Assembly (NCBI GenBank): GCA_020849765.1
Contig: JADLAY010000049.1
Coordinates: forward strand, 1-64,000
From: Anaerolineae bacterium
GTDB lineage: Bacteria > Chloroflexota > Anaerolineae > Aggregatilineales > Phototrophicaceae
DNA length: 64,000 bases
Direction: 5' to 3'
Part shown: in pieces, positions 27,423 to 36,263 of the stretch
How the letters are laid out: each line of letters begins with the position of its first letter
Position numbering within the stretch: position 1 is the stretch's first letter
Notes under the pieces: model-generated
What the model was told of the DNA's origin: nothing
The model's database searches: none
The model's input: the letters and a program-made list of their open reading frames with translations, nothing else
Position numbers and translations under genes: made by a program

Positions 27423-28373
27423 ATGGTGCGAGCAGATTTCGCCCGCTACGCACCAGCTTTCCAAAAAGGCAAATACGTAGGAATCGGCTGGCTAGAGGAG
27501 AATGATCTGAGGTCAATCACAAGCCGTGAAGAACTTCGCGTTCTCTACGAGAGAAAATATCCTGAAGCTGCTCCCATGAACTTAGCACAAAATGTCGGGC
27601 AAATATGGCGCTTTCTGAACGATCTCAATATCGAAACCTATGTCGTTACGCCTTTGAGCGACAATTCGAAGTTACTTGTGGGACAAATCAACGGTGACTA
27701 CTCTTATGTACCAGATCCGACCGATTCTCCGTATCCTCATCGCAAATCGGTGCAGTGGTTTTCAGAACCGATCACTCGAAGTATGTTGTCCGTCCCCGCA
27801 CAGAATACGCTACGCTCATCACTGACCATATTCCAGATCAGTCAGGTTGAAGAAATTTTGAAGCTCTTCAAGGTTGCCCTGCCTGAGCGTAGCAAACGTA
27901 TATTGATGACTGAAGAGGAGATCAAGCAGGCAATTCTTGAGCAGATTTTGGAACTTCGATTTGATGAGCTGGAAATACTCGTAAAAGAATTACTCGCGGC
28001 AATTGGATTCGAGGATGCTGAGCATAAGGGTCGCCCGGGCGATGAAGGAATCGATGTAACAGGTAAACTGGCGGTCTACGAATTTGCCGCCATCGACATT
28101 ATGGTGCAGGTCAAACGGTATAAATCAGGTAGAGTGGAACATAGAGCAATCAAAGCATTTCGAAGTAGTGTTCCAGAGCGAGCACAGGCTGCTTTTGTCA
28201 CGACGTCTGACTACACGGCTAAAGCCCGGGAAGAAGCCCAGAAAGAAGGCTTCAAGAAAATCGGTTTAATCAATGGCGGGCAGTTGGTGGACATTCTCGT
28301 AGAACACTACGACAGCTTATCTGAAGAGTTACGGAGAAAGCTCAACTTACGTAAGACCCTTTTCCCGCGATAA
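27423..28373 (+). CDS. Mrr-type restriction endonuclease
   Basis: This 316-residue protein has an N-terminal domain (YVGIGWLEENDL... through SLTIFQI, about residues 18-140) found ahead of many Mrr-like nucleases. The Mrr catalytic domain has GDEGIDVTGKL (Asp near 210), the Gln-x-Lys strand MVQVKRY (near 228) and the downstream strand AAFVTTSDYT. Mrr enzymes cut modified or foreign DNA. The start is uncertain: ATG 27423 has no Shine-Dalgarno. AGGAG plus ATGs at 27383-27400 lie upstream in another frame, as if two bases were missing near 27422. It lies 82 bases after the pAgo nuclease and 29 bases before the helicase, in the same operon. Confidence 0.8.
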   Translation: MVRADFARYAPAFQKGKYVGIGWLEENDLRSITSREELRVLYERKYPEAAPMNLAQNVGQIWRFLNDLNIETYVVTPLSDNSKLLVGQINGDYSYVPDPTDSPYPHRKSVQWFSEPITRSMLSVPAQNTLRSSLTIFQISQVEEILKLFKVALPERSKRILMTEEEIKQAILEQILELRFDELEILVKELLAAIGFEDAEHKGRPGDEGIDVTGKLAVYEFAAIDIMVQVKRYKSGRVEHRAIKAFRSSVPERAQAAFVTTSDYTAKAREEAQKEGFKKIGLINGGQLVDILVEHYDSLSEELRRKLNLRKTLFPR

Positions 28374-28402
28374 ATCGGATTTATTGGAGAGACTGTCTGG
28401 TT

Positions 28403-31400
28403 ATGCGAATCCCGTATGTCATCGACAATGTTGAGACTCGCCTCGCTGATGTGCTGAACTATCTGCTACAACGACAGGTGGGACAGCAAGTGGACATTGC
28501 TACCGCGTATTTTAGCGTGCGTGGCTATGAACTCATTTGCGAGGAGCTGGCTTCGATTCGCCATTTCCGATTGCTGCTTGGTGACAATCCCGAAGGTCCC
28601 GACGACATCGGTTTGCAGCCGAATTCACGCGCGTTTCTGCGGCACGAGCTCAATTCCGAACCTCTGAATGAGGCGACGCAGCAGTTGGTCGAGGAATTGG
28701 TGCGTTTTCTCCGGCGAGAGGATGTCGAGGTACGGCTATACTTAGGGCATGCTCCGTCTGAAAAAGGGCAACGCAGCTTTTTGCACGCCAAATGTTATCT
28801 GTTTTACGGCGGGCGCGGCGATCACCGTGCGCTGTTCGATCACCTCAACCCTGTGGCAGGGATTGTGGGCAGCAGCAATTTCACCGTGCCGGGGCTGCTC
28901 ACCAACCGGGAACTTAATCTTGTCCACAAAACGCTGCTCGACGAAGACGAAATCGACGATCCCGAAGCGCATGGGCACGTCAAGGTTCAGACCGATGTGC
29001 GGCTGAATTCCGCCATCACGCCTGATAATCAACGACTGCTCAAGAGCGAAGTCGGGGCGCGTGCCATCATGGATCTGTCGCAGTGGTACGACACGCAATG
29101 GGGCTTGGCGGTCGATTTCAAAGAAGACTTCATCACGCTACTGGAAAACTCCAAATTCGGTGGACGAGAGTACACGCCCTACGAGATCTACATGAAGGCG
29201 CTGTACGAATACTTCAAAGACGACCTCGACAGTGACCTCAGCTTGCCCTCGACGCGCTCGGCTGTGGAGCTTGCCGAATTTCAGGACGATGCCGTCAAGA
29301 AAGCTCGGCGTATCCTCGCGCGTTACGATGGCGTGATCGTGGCAGACTCGGTCGGCTTGGGCAAAACGTGGATTGGCAAGAAGTTACTCGAAGATTATGC
29401 CTATCATCAGCGACAAAAGGCACTGGTCATCTGCCCTGCATCGCTCAAACGTCTCTGGGAAGAAGAACTGCGCTCAGCTTCAATATCAGCGTACGTCGTC
29501 ACGCAGGAGCGTCTCGGACAGGACGATCTCGACATTCGAGACTATGCCGATGTGGATGTGATCCTCGTTGACGAGGCGCACAACTTTCGCAACAAGCGGG
29601 CAAAACGTTACCTTCAACTTGAAAATATTCTCGCGGCAAATGGTCGGCGTGGTCGCGACGGTGGGCGCAAAAAGCTGATTCTGCTGACTGCAACCCCTAT
29701 CAACAATAATATCTTCGACCTCTACAATCAGATCAACCTGTTTACGGGAAATGACCGTACTTACTTTTCATCAGCAGGGATCGGCGACCTCTACAAGTAT
29801 TTCCTTGCAGCACGGCGCGAGTCGATTGAAGAAGGCAGTATCCGCATTTTCAATTTGCTGGAAGAGGTGGTCATCCGGCGCACCCGGCAGTTCATTCAGC
29901 GTGCATACCCGGAAGCGACCATCCGGGGCAAGAAAGTAACATGGCCCAAGCGCCAACTCCGCACGATTGAATACAATCTGGAAGAAGCTTACGAGGGCTT
30001 CTACCAGCAAATCGTCCGCCGTATCGAGGGGCTCAACCTCGCCCATTACAACCTCGATTCCTACAGATTGGGCGATAGGGCTGACGACTTCGAGCTAGGG
30101 CGACAGGTCGCACTGGTAGGTATATTCAAGAGTCGCTTTCTGAAGCGGTTGGAATCCAGCATTGATGCGTTTCGTATCTCTATTCGTCGCGGGCTGGAAT
30201 TCGTCAAAACCTTCGACGAATACTTACAAGACAATATCATTCTTGATGCCGCCTCATTCCAAAATGCGATGCGGTTACTCGAAGATGATGATGCCGACAG
30301 CGAAGACACTACCCCTGCCTCGCGCGCCTCAGAAATGGATGCGGCTGCCGAAGCACGAGAATTAATCGAGGGACTGCCCCGTCTCGATCCCTCCAACTAC
30401 GATCGACGCGCCCTCCATCGCGCCCTGACTGAAGACATTGACGCACTCACCGAAATCTGGCATGACATCAGAGACATCACCTTTCTGCATGATGCCAAGC
30501 TAGAGCGCCTAAAACAGTTTTTGGAGACAGAGCTGAAGGGTGAGAAGGTTCTGATTTTCACCTACTACAAAGACACCGCGCGCTATCTCTATCGAGGGCT
30601 GGCTGAAGAGCATAATGCGACGTGGATGCAAGCAATGGGGCAACCGAATATCCGCCGGATTGATAGCAATGTTAAGCCAGCAGATCGTATTCGCACCGTC
30701 GAGAATTTCGCGCCTATTGCCAGCGGACAACCTCAAATTCGCGGGACGGCACAGGAGATCGATATTCTGATTTCCACTGACGTGCTGTCAGAAGGACAAA
30801 ATCTGCAAGACTGCGGATATTTGATCAACTACGACCTGCACTGGAATCCAACCCGTATGGTGCAGCGCGCCGGTCGCATTGATCGTCTTGGCTCATCATT
30901 CGATACGTTGACGATTTACAACCTCTTCCCAGATCGTGCGCTAGAAGCCCTTCTCGGACTGGTCAAAAGCCTGACTTCCAAGATTGACGTGATCAACCAA
31001 ACCGGCTTTCTGGATGCCAGTGTTCTCGGTGAAGTTGTCACCCCACGCGACTTCAACACGCTGCGGCGCATTGCAAACGAAGATAACAGCGTAATCGAGG
31101 AGCAGGAGTCTTTCCTTGAGCTTGCCAGCAGCGAAGTGCTGCTCGCTCAACTTCAGAAGGTGTTGGCCACAGAGGCGCAGCGTTGGTTAACCGATTTGGA
31201 TGATGGCATTCACTCTGGATTGGAACGTCGTGATGCGCGTGGAATGTTTTTCTATTTCACCGCACCCCACCCGGAGCAAGATCGGAGCCATTTCTGGCGC
31301 TACTATGACATCGGGACGAATCGCATCATCGACAATCGCTACCAGATTATGCAAATCATCGCCTGCGGACCTGAAACACCGCGTTTTCCACCACCCTACC

Positions 31401-31807
31401 GTGAAGTCAACGTTTTTGATGTGCAGGAACGGATCATCGAAAGCATCCTCGCCGATGTTGAGCAGCAAGAGGTTGCAGCGATTGTCGCTAAGCCCGTCGC
31501 TGAAGAACAAAACATCGTTTCACAGATTCTACAGGAGCATTTGAACAGTCCCGAATTTGACCGTCGAGAACTGCGTGAATTGCGAAAATTCTTGAAGCAG
31601 CCCTTAGTGGGTGCATCTGTGCAGCGTTTGCGTAAGTCGCTTCAGGACTATACAAATTCAGGGCAACTCAGTGACTTGATCGCCGTATTACGCGAAATCT
31701 ATCAGCAGCAGGGCAGCCCATCCATAGAAACAGGGGTGGAGTCGCGCAAGAAATGGCTTAAGCGCGAAGATTTATATCTAGTCTGTTACGAATATATCTA
31801 TTCTTAA
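28403..31807 (+). CDS. PLD-nuclease / SNF2-helicase fusion
   Basis: This is a 1,134-residue two-part enzyme. The N-terminal phospholipase-D-type nuclease domain shows HAKCYLF (near 128) and GSSNFT (near 156). The SNF2-family helicase motor has Walker A DSVGLGKTWIG (near 313), the DEAH-type box VDEAHNF (near 388), LTATPINNN (near 432) and motif VI QRAGRIDRLGS (near 819). Proteins of this design occur with large Eco57I-type methylases as restriction-like systems. The motor moves on DNA, the methylase reads or marks the site, and the PLD or a partner nuclease cuts. GC content returns to the level of the methylase gene. It is the last gene of the defence operon. Confidence 0.9.
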   Translation: MRIPYVIDNVETRLADVLNYLLQRQVGQQVDIATAYFSVRGYELICEELASIRHFRLLLGDNPEGPDDIGLQPNSRAFLRHELNSEPLNEATQQLVEELVRFLRREDVEVRLYLGHAPSEKGQRSFLHAKCYLFYGGRGDHRALFDHLNPVAGIVGSSNFTVPGLLTNRELNLVHKTLLDEDEIDDPEAHGHVKVQTDVRLNSAITPDNQRLLKSEVGARAIMDLSQWYDTQWGLAVDFKEDFITLLENSKFGGREYTPYEIYMKALYEYFKDDLDSDLSLPSTRSAVELAEFQDDAVKKARRILARYDGVIVADSVGLGKTWIGKKLLEDYAYHQRQKALVICPASLKRLWEEELRSASISAYVVTQERLGQDDLDIRDYADVDVILVDEAHNFRNKRAKRYLQLENILAANGRRGRDGGRKKLILLTATPINNNIFDLYNQINLFTGNDRTYFSSAGIGDLYKYFLAARRESIEEGSIRIFNLLEEVVIRRTRQFIQRAYPEATIRGKKVTWPKRQLRTIEYNLEEAYEGFYQQIVRRIEGLNLAHYNLDSYRLGDRADDFELGRQVALVGIFKSRFLKRLESSIDAFRISIRRGLEFVKTFDEYLQDNIILDAASFQNAMRLLEDDDADSEDTTPASRASEMDAAAEARELIEGLPRLDPSNYDRRALHRALTEDIDALTEIWHDIRDITFLHDAKLERLKQFLETELKGEKVLIFTYYKDTARYLYRGLAEEHNATWMQAMGQPNIRRIDSNVKPADRIRTVENFAPIASGQPQIRGTAQEIDILISTDVLSEGQNLQDCGYLINYDLHWNPTRMVQRAGRIDRLGSSFDTLTIYNLFPDRALEALLGLVKSLTSKIDVINQTGFLDASVLGEVVTPRDFNTLRRIANEDNSVIEEQESFLELASSEVLLAQLQKVLATEAQRWLTDLDDGIHSGLERRDARGMFFYFTAPHPEQDRSHFWRYYDIGTNRIIDNRYQIMQIIACGPETPRFPPPYREVNVFDVQERIIESILADVEQQEVAAIVAKPVAEEQNIVSQILQEHLNSPEFDRRELRELRKFLKQPLVGASVQRLRKSLQDYTNSGQLSDLIAVLREIYQQQGSPSIETGVESRKKWLKREDLYLVCYEYIYS

Positions 31808-32309
31808 TCCATGTATCAATGGGTCAGTGTAGCTAATGTCTTAAAGGATGTAAATGTTGATAATTCAAGACGATACAGTGAGCCTCCATCACTATGCAAA
31901 CGACACTTTATCATCTTTAGTGAAGTATTTGAGCCAACCAGTGCGTTGGAGCGCTTTGGAATTTCCTCGCTAATGCTCTACATGCTGCTTCGCCGCGAGA
32001 GTCACGTTTATCTTGTTGTTTGATATTCATGATCAAAAGCTCATCGAGAAGCGGGAAGATGCAATTCTCGTGTTCCACTGCACACCAAATGAACCTGCGG
32101 CATTCGTTGATTCGCATGATATAGAGAAAACCGCGGCACATTGTGTGAGTTGCTGATGCGGTCTAAGTCAATTTCAGATGTAAAAAATCGAACGCATCGC
32201 TGTGTTGATGCTCGTTCCTAAGAATTGACAAGGACTAAAGAAACGCTCTGAAATGCAGTAAAGGGCGATGCGTTACACACCGCCCTTCGTCGCTGTGTAG
32301 ATTACTGAA
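31808..32309. other. Gene-free stretch between defence operon and ssb
   Basis: About 500 bases lie here with no convincing gene. A 57-codon open stretch ending near 32157 has coding-like composition but no start signal and no recognisable relative, and it may be a gene remnant. The only clear element is the hairpin near the ssb end. Confidence 0.4.
32261..32287 (-). terminator. Putative terminator downstream of ssb
   Basis: The inverted repeat AAGGGCG (32261-32267) / CGCCCTT (32281-32287) lies 23 bases past the ssb stop in the reverse direction. The following bases are only moderately T-rich, so termination is probable, not certain. Confidence 0.5.
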
Positions 32310-32678
32310 CTAGAACGGAATATCGTCCGTATCTTCGATATGACCGTTGTCGCCATTCTCGGGGCGATCCAGTAGGACGAGGCGGTTAGCATCGATGTCG
32401 AGGCTTGGCTGCGGCGTGCCGCTCTGGTCGATCCACGCCGACGGGCGCAGCCACTCCGCCATCACCTGCACCAGCGATCCCTTGCGGACGTACTGCTCCG
32501 CCACTTCCGCCAGCTTGTTCCAGCAGTTGACGCGCACCCAGACCGTCTGTTTGTCGCCTGCACGGTTCTTGCGGCTGACCGCCACCGAAAACGACGCGAC
32601 GCTCTGTTCCCCTACCTGACGCACCTGCGGATCGCTGCCGACGAAACCAGTCACCTGAACGTTGAGGCTCGTACCCAT
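32310..32678 (-). CDS. ssb: Single-stranded DNA-binding protein
   Basis: This 122-residue OB-fold SSB begins with NVQVTGFVGSDPQVR. It has the conserved VASFSVAVSRK and WVRVNCWNKLAE segments and a short acidic tail ending DTDDIPF, the tip that binds partner proteins. It coats single-stranded DNA during transfer and replication. It is shorter than chromosomal SSBs because the linker is brief, which is common for plasmid copies. GAGGAG precedes the ATG at nine bases. It is encoded next to the PRTRC region of the element. Confidence 0.92.
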   Translation of the reverse strand: MGTSLNVQVTGFVGSDPQVRQVGEQSVASFSVAVSRKNRAGDKQTVWVRVNCWNKLAEVAEQYVRKGSLVQVMAEWLRPSAWIDQSGTPQPSLDIDANRLVLLDRPENGDNGHIEDTDDIPF

Positions 32679-32719
32679 GATGTTATTCTCCTCGCGCCTG
32701 AGCGCTTTTGCTATCCATC

Positions 32720-32929
32720 GACCCTGTGCCGATTTCTGACCTTGAATCCAGCAGGCGCATGAGAGTGCTGGGTCACCGTGCGACCGAAGGTCGCCTTAGG
32801 CGCTCGGCGTTTTTGGTGAGCGAAGCGGCACGAGCCAGGAGAAAACGCCGAAAGCGACCCCGCTTGCGGGGTTGACCCGGCGCTGCGCCTGCTAGGATGG
32901 TCAGAAAACCAATCGGCACGCATTGGGTC
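32720..32929 (+). ncRNA. Candidate structured noncoding RNA 1 (long-stem, multibranched)
   Basis: The two sides of this 210-base stretch pair along six successive helices: GACCC/GGGTC, GTGCCGATT/AATCGGCAC, TCTGACC/GGTCAGA, ATCC/GGAT, AGCAGGCGC/GCGCCTGCT, then AGTGCTGGGTCA/TGACCCGGCGCT. That is about 46 bp with small bulges. The tip is a junction with hairpins GCGACC/GGTCGC (32780-32794), CGGCGTTTT/AAAACGCCG (32805-32850) and CCCCGC/GCGGGG (32858-32871). Two G-T pairs in the last stem helix would be wobbles in an RNA from the + strand but mismatches in one from the - strand. The rest of 32679-33249 holds no gene. No Rfam family could be assigned by eye. Confidence 0.55.
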
Positions 32930-33249
32930 AGAGGGGAAAGCACCATGCCGAAGGAGAAACAGGGTTTACGAGCAGCAGATGACCGGAGCGGCAAGCCTGC
33001 ATGTCAGAATGGGAATACAAGCGGCACTCGGCAGAGTCAGCACAACGCGGGCAAAGACGCCTGTGCGTAGGGGAACAGCGGCGACGGCGGCAGTCCGCGA
33101 CGATGAGAGGTGATTTGGATTGCGCCAGTGTGGGAAGTATGGCACACCGCAAGCACCCCCATCCATGCAGTCCGGACTACTCACGCCGAAGAACGGCTCG
33201 GTCACGGCGATGGAGATATTCACGGTGAGCATAGGCAGCGGAGAGGGTG

Positions 33250-33867
33250 TCAGGCATCGCTCTCATCGGGGAAGTAGGTCGATTTGAAGTTGTACAACGA
33301 GCGCTGTTGGCTATAACGGACGCCCTCGTAGAGCGCGCCGGTGATGCGGTGCAGACCGTTCCTGAGTTTTTCTCGGATATACGTTTCATCGCCGTGCGCC
33401 AGCAGTTGAACTGCCGTCAGCGTGAAATATTCGACAGCGGCAAGCAGTTCGTATGCCATGCGTCCGCGCCAGCCATGAACACCATTGGCATGAGCGATCG
33501 CGGTTTTGAGATCATCCAGCCCACTGTATGCTCGAAGTATCCCTTTCGTAGTCGCCTCGAAGTCATCAATACGCGCGTCATCCGGCGAGAAGCGGCGCAG
33601 GAAGTCCCGGATCGCATCGACGGTATGAAATGAGATCGAATTCTGCCCGCAGAACACGGCGAGCCTATGCCATGCTCCATCAAAATTGGGATGCCTACAC
33701 AGCTCGAAGGCGGCATTCTGCACGGCGATCAAGCCATCCATAACGCGCTGATCATCCCGGTCAGCGTTCAGATTGGAAGCGAGAAACTCGCCAATGGCAC
33801 TGTATTGGGTGTTGTCAAAGTGGTCATGATACCGCTGCATGGCAGTGGCATTCAGGTCTTGCGTCAT
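33250..33867 (-). CDS. Uncharacterised helical protein
   Basis: This 205-residue soluble protein is mostly helical, with no membrane segment and no catalytic motif I recognise. Conserved-looking parts are AIHNAL-like helices and a C-terminal segment with several aromatic residues (RSLYNFKSTYFPDE). It is the last of several small genes on the minus strand below the PRTRC cassette, separated from the next by 15 bases. A role in replication or partition of the element is only guessed from its neighbours. Confidence 0.45.
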   Translation of the reverse strand: MTQDLNATAMQRYHDHFDNTQYSAIGEFLASNLNADRDDQRVMDGLIAVQNAAFELCRHPNFDGAWHRLAVFCGQNSISFHTVDAIRDFLRRFSPDDARIDDFEATTKGILRAYSGLDDLKTAIAHANGVHGWRGRMAYELLAAVEYFTLTAVQLLAHGDETYIREKLRNGLHRITGALYEGVRYSQQRSLYNFKSTYFPDESDA

Positions 33868-33882
33868 GAGGTTGTCCTTTGG

Positions 33883-34290
33883 CTAAAGAAGTTGGGTCAA
33901 GCGCGAGAGGAGCGAGAGGGTTATCGAATCGGTTGGCTGCCGGTCAACGTACTGCATCAACTGGCTCAGCGTAGCAACTGCGGTGCCGTAGAGAGAAAAC
34001 ATGCTCTCGGTATAGGGCAGCACCCATGTCCCAGACGGGAGGAACCTGCCACCGTGTCCTTGCAGCCTGAAAGCGCCATTCGGCAGCGCCGGAAGCGCCC
34101 AGCCTGTCGCAAACACGACCGCTTCGGCGCGCTCACCGGCTTCGAGCGTCCAATCCGCATAGAGCAGCCGCTCATGATCCAGCGCAAGATAAGCGCGCTG
34201 GATCGACAAGCTGCCCCATCCGCCAAACGGCAGGCGCACGACCTTGAGCAGGATGACCGGCTGCCAGTGGAGATGCGTGAGGGTGGTCAT
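33883..34290 (-). CDS. Small PRTRC-adjacent protein, unknown
   Basis: ATG 34290 overlaps the stop of the upstream gene as ATGA, giving 135 residues. The protein is beta-rich (LTHLHWQPVILLKVVRLPFGGWGSL is too hydrophilic for a membrane span) and ends in a Leu-rich helix (SLLSRLTQLL). I recognise no family. The coupling suggests joint function with the 79-residue protein upstream. Confidence 0.5.
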   Translation of the reverse strand: MTTLTHLHWQPVILLKVVRLPFGGWGSLSIQRAYLALDHERLLYADWTLEAGERAEAVVFATGWALPALPNGAFRLQGHGGRFLPSGTWVLPYTESMFSLYGTAVATLSQLMQYVDRQPTDSITLSLLSRLTQLL

Positions 34291-34526
34291 GGTAGCGCCT
34301 CGAACCAGAAGCCGCTGAAGCGGGCAATCTCGCCGTTGTCGAGGAATCGGACAAATATGGTGTGGATGCCGAGGCTGAAGCGGTAATCGGCGCTGTCGCA
34401 CAGGGGATAGTGGCTGACGATACACTTGCGGCGAGGGTTAACGGTAGACAGCCCGACGATATGTCCGACTGCGCCGGGCGGTGGCAGCTTCGAGCGATGG
34501 ATGTTCTGACGTTGACATTGAAGCAT
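34287..34526 (-). CDS. Small Cys/His-containing protein, unknown
   Basis: This is a 79-residue product from ATG 34526, five bases after the upstream stop. It holds three cysteines (residues 4, 35 and 43) and two histidines near CIVSHYPLCDSADYRF, which might bind a metal. A beta-rich C-terminal half ends in FSGFWFEALP. The segment around residues 20-45 resembles short modules in other PRTRC-linked proteins only by context. No function is assigned. Confidence 0.45.
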   Translation of the reverse strand: MLQCQRQNIHRSKLPPPGAVGHIVGLSTVNPRRKCIVSHYPLCDSADYRFSLGIHTIFVRFLDNGEIARFSGFWFEALP

Positions 34527-34531
34527 GGCAC

Positions 34532-35383
34532 TCACTCGCTTTCGCCAGGATCGCAAGACGACACCGTATTGCTATAGCCGTTGACGATCTGGACAGCTCG
34601 TCCGAGTTCAGCCACCGCTTGACGCATTGAAATCTGCGCGACGCTCCAGTCGTAGAACTCGCTATACCCTTCAAGCATCTCATCATCCATGTCGCGCAGG
34701 TGAAACGGCGGGATCGGCTCGCAGTTTTCGCTGGCGGGGCGGATTTCAGACGGAATTTCGACCACCACGAGCGCATCAGGGCCAGTGGTGGCAAGAACCG
34801 GATCGGCGGGCTGGGCTGCCAGTCCCACTAGGGGCGGGTGATAATCAATCCACGCCACTGCGTATTCACTGCCAGACGGCAGCAACGTGCCAGCGAAAGT
34901 GTTGACTTCGCGCGCCAGCCGCACCCGCCCGCCGGGATAAACGTGCTGCGGCTGCCCATTGACTTCAGCCACCAGCGGGTCGCCTTCGTTCACTGGATAG
35001 AGCGCCGCCACGAACTCCCCGAAGTTGTCAGACAAATCAACCGAGACTTGCACGAAGCTGTCCAGATCGAGCAGGTATGCCTGCCGGATGGCTTCGTCCA
35101 TCGCTTCGTCCGGTTCCAACACTTCGTCAGCCGTGATGTCCAGTGCCTCCGCCAGTTCATTCGGTGTATGACCTGACAGGTCATTGACGTCGTAGAACAG
35201 GATGAGACACCAGTTATGGACACCAGCGCGATCATAGGCGGCAGCGCACACACCGCTGCCTAACTGTTCTGCCAGTTGGTTGACGGCGCGGATGTAGATC
35301 GTGCGATAGACTTCCGCGCCATCCGGAACGGCTCCACCATCGTTGAAGCCGTATTTGGTTCGCATGTCATCCCAGTAACGCAT
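34532..35383 (-). CDS. Acidic PRTRC-adjacent protein, unknown
   Basis: This 283-residue protein starts at ATG 35383 behind an excellent AAGGAG (seven-base spacing); the frame is open upstream to 35455 but without a signal. It is strongly acidic (many Asp/Glu in EALDITADEVLEPDEAMDEA) with a beta-rich centre. The sequence gives no domain I can name. A terminator sits just upstream of its leader, so it is probably transcribed from its own promoter and not as part of the ThiF-B operon. Confidence 0.5.
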   Translation of the reverse strand: MRYWDDMRTKYGFNDGGAVPDGAEVYRTIYIRAVNQLAEQLGSGVCAAAYDRAGVHNWCLILFYDVNDLSGHTPNELAEALDITADEVLEPDEAMDEAIRQAYLLDLDSFVQVSVDLSDNFGEFVAALYPVNEGDPLVAEVNGQPQHVYPGGRVRLAREVNTFAGTLLPSGSEYAVAWIDYHPPLVGLAAQPADPVLATTGPDALVVVEIPSEIRPASENCEPIPPFHLRDMDDEMLEGYSEFYDWSVAQISMRQAVAELGRAVQIVNGYSNTVSSCDPGESE

Positions 35384-35411
35384 GATACTGCTCCTTTCAA
35401 ACCCTGTAGAT

Positions 35412-35440
35412 AAAAAACAAAAACTCCGCTGCGAGCGGAG
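35412..35440 (-). terminator. Strong intrinsic terminator after the PRTRC ThiF gene
   Basis: Reading the minus strand, CTCCGC (paired with GCGGAG, 5-base loop, 35424-35440) is followed directly by TTTTTGTTTTTT (35412-35423). It lies about 30 bases after the ThiF-like stop and ends the PRTRC transcript. Confidence 0.9.
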
Positions 35441-35471
35441 CCTGCGGCAAATCACCGGTTAAAGTGGTGAA

Positions 35472-36263
35472 TCAGTCGCTAGCAGGCTGCAACAGATATG
35501 GTTCCAGTTCATCCCGACAGATGGGCAGACTGCGGACGCTCATCCCGTCGAGGCTGATGAAGCTGGCGAAGGTGCGGATCGGCTGGCGACGCAGCAGCGC
35601 GGACACGTACTGCCCGACCACGCACGCCATCCAGTCGTTGATCAAAACATCCTGCTCACCGCGTAGCACCAGTTCGGCGCAGGACAGATCGGACTGTGCA
35701 TCCAATGGGGGCGCTTCGGGTTCGAGCAGCGCCGGAAAGAGCAGTCCTTCCTTCGGCAGATAAGCGTACTTGCCGTCCACGCCGTCGATGTATCGGTGCA
35801 TTCGCTCCGGGTCGGCGACATTGCCGATGACGACCTGCCCGCCGTCGCGGTAATTGCCCGCGCCAATCAGGATGCCCTGCGCACGGTGCAGCTCGCGCCG
35901 CGCGAGGTGGTTATCCACGCAGCCGATCACCAGTTGCGAACCGTAGCGGCTACCGTGCTTCTCGGCATTGAATGACTCGACACTCCACGAGATGTCCAAA
36001 CCGAGCGCCATGTTCAAGCGTTTGCCGACCACTTCGGCTTTCGGCAGCTTAAGCGCGGCGTCCGCCGCTGTAAACAACTGTCGCCCGACATTCTTCTCTT
36101 CCACGATGTCAGGATCGACTAACAGGATGCCGGGCGTGTGCAGACGGGCACGGCGCATGTCGTAAACGATGCGCGCCACGATGCGCGCGACCTGCGCCCC
36201 GGTTCCGCCGCAGCCGACGATCACGATGGTCTGAATATGGGCGTTGGGATCGAAAACGTTCAT
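35472..36263 (-). CDS. PRTRC-system ThiF/E1-like protein
   Basis: This 263-residue protein has an E1/ThiF Rossmann fold. The nucleotide-binding start is IVIVGCGGTGAQVARIVARI (residues 11-30), then LLVDPDIVEEKNVGRQLF with the conserved Asp and Arg, and GCVDNHLARRELH after it. E1-like enzymes adenylate C-terminal carboxylates of small proteins. In PRTRC cassettes (ParB-related, ThiF-related) the substrate is unknown. No catalytic cysteine is obvious in the usual place. Its start overlaps the PRTRC B stop. Confidence 0.85.
   Translation of the reverse strand: MNVFDPNAHIQTIVIVGCGGTGAQVARIVARIVYDMRRARLHTPGILLVDPDIVEEKNVGRQLFTAADAALKLPKAEVVGKRLNMALGLDISWSVESFNAEKHGSRYGSQLVIGCVDNHLARRELHRAQGILIGAGNYRDGGQVVIGNVADPERMHRYIDGVDGKYAYLPKEGLLFPALLEPEAPPLDAQSDLSCAELVLRGEQDVLINDWMACVVGQYVSALLRRQPIRTFASFISLDGMSVRSLPICRDELEPYLLQPASD

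Noticed and set aside
18451..31807. Assignment of the defence operon to DISARM or BREX
   Set aside because: No DrmA/DrmB (helicase plus DUF1998) and no PglZ, BrxC or BrxL-like gene is present. Only the methylase and PLD/helicase ideas are shared.
31811..32023. 70-codon + strand frame after the helicase gene
   Set aside because: No ribosome site and no motif. It begins four bases after the helicase stop and fades without domain-like pattern.
32966..33232. 88-codon minus-strand frame between ssb and the 205-residue gene
   Set aside because: No ribosome site, no recognisable domain, and several other frames are equally open here.
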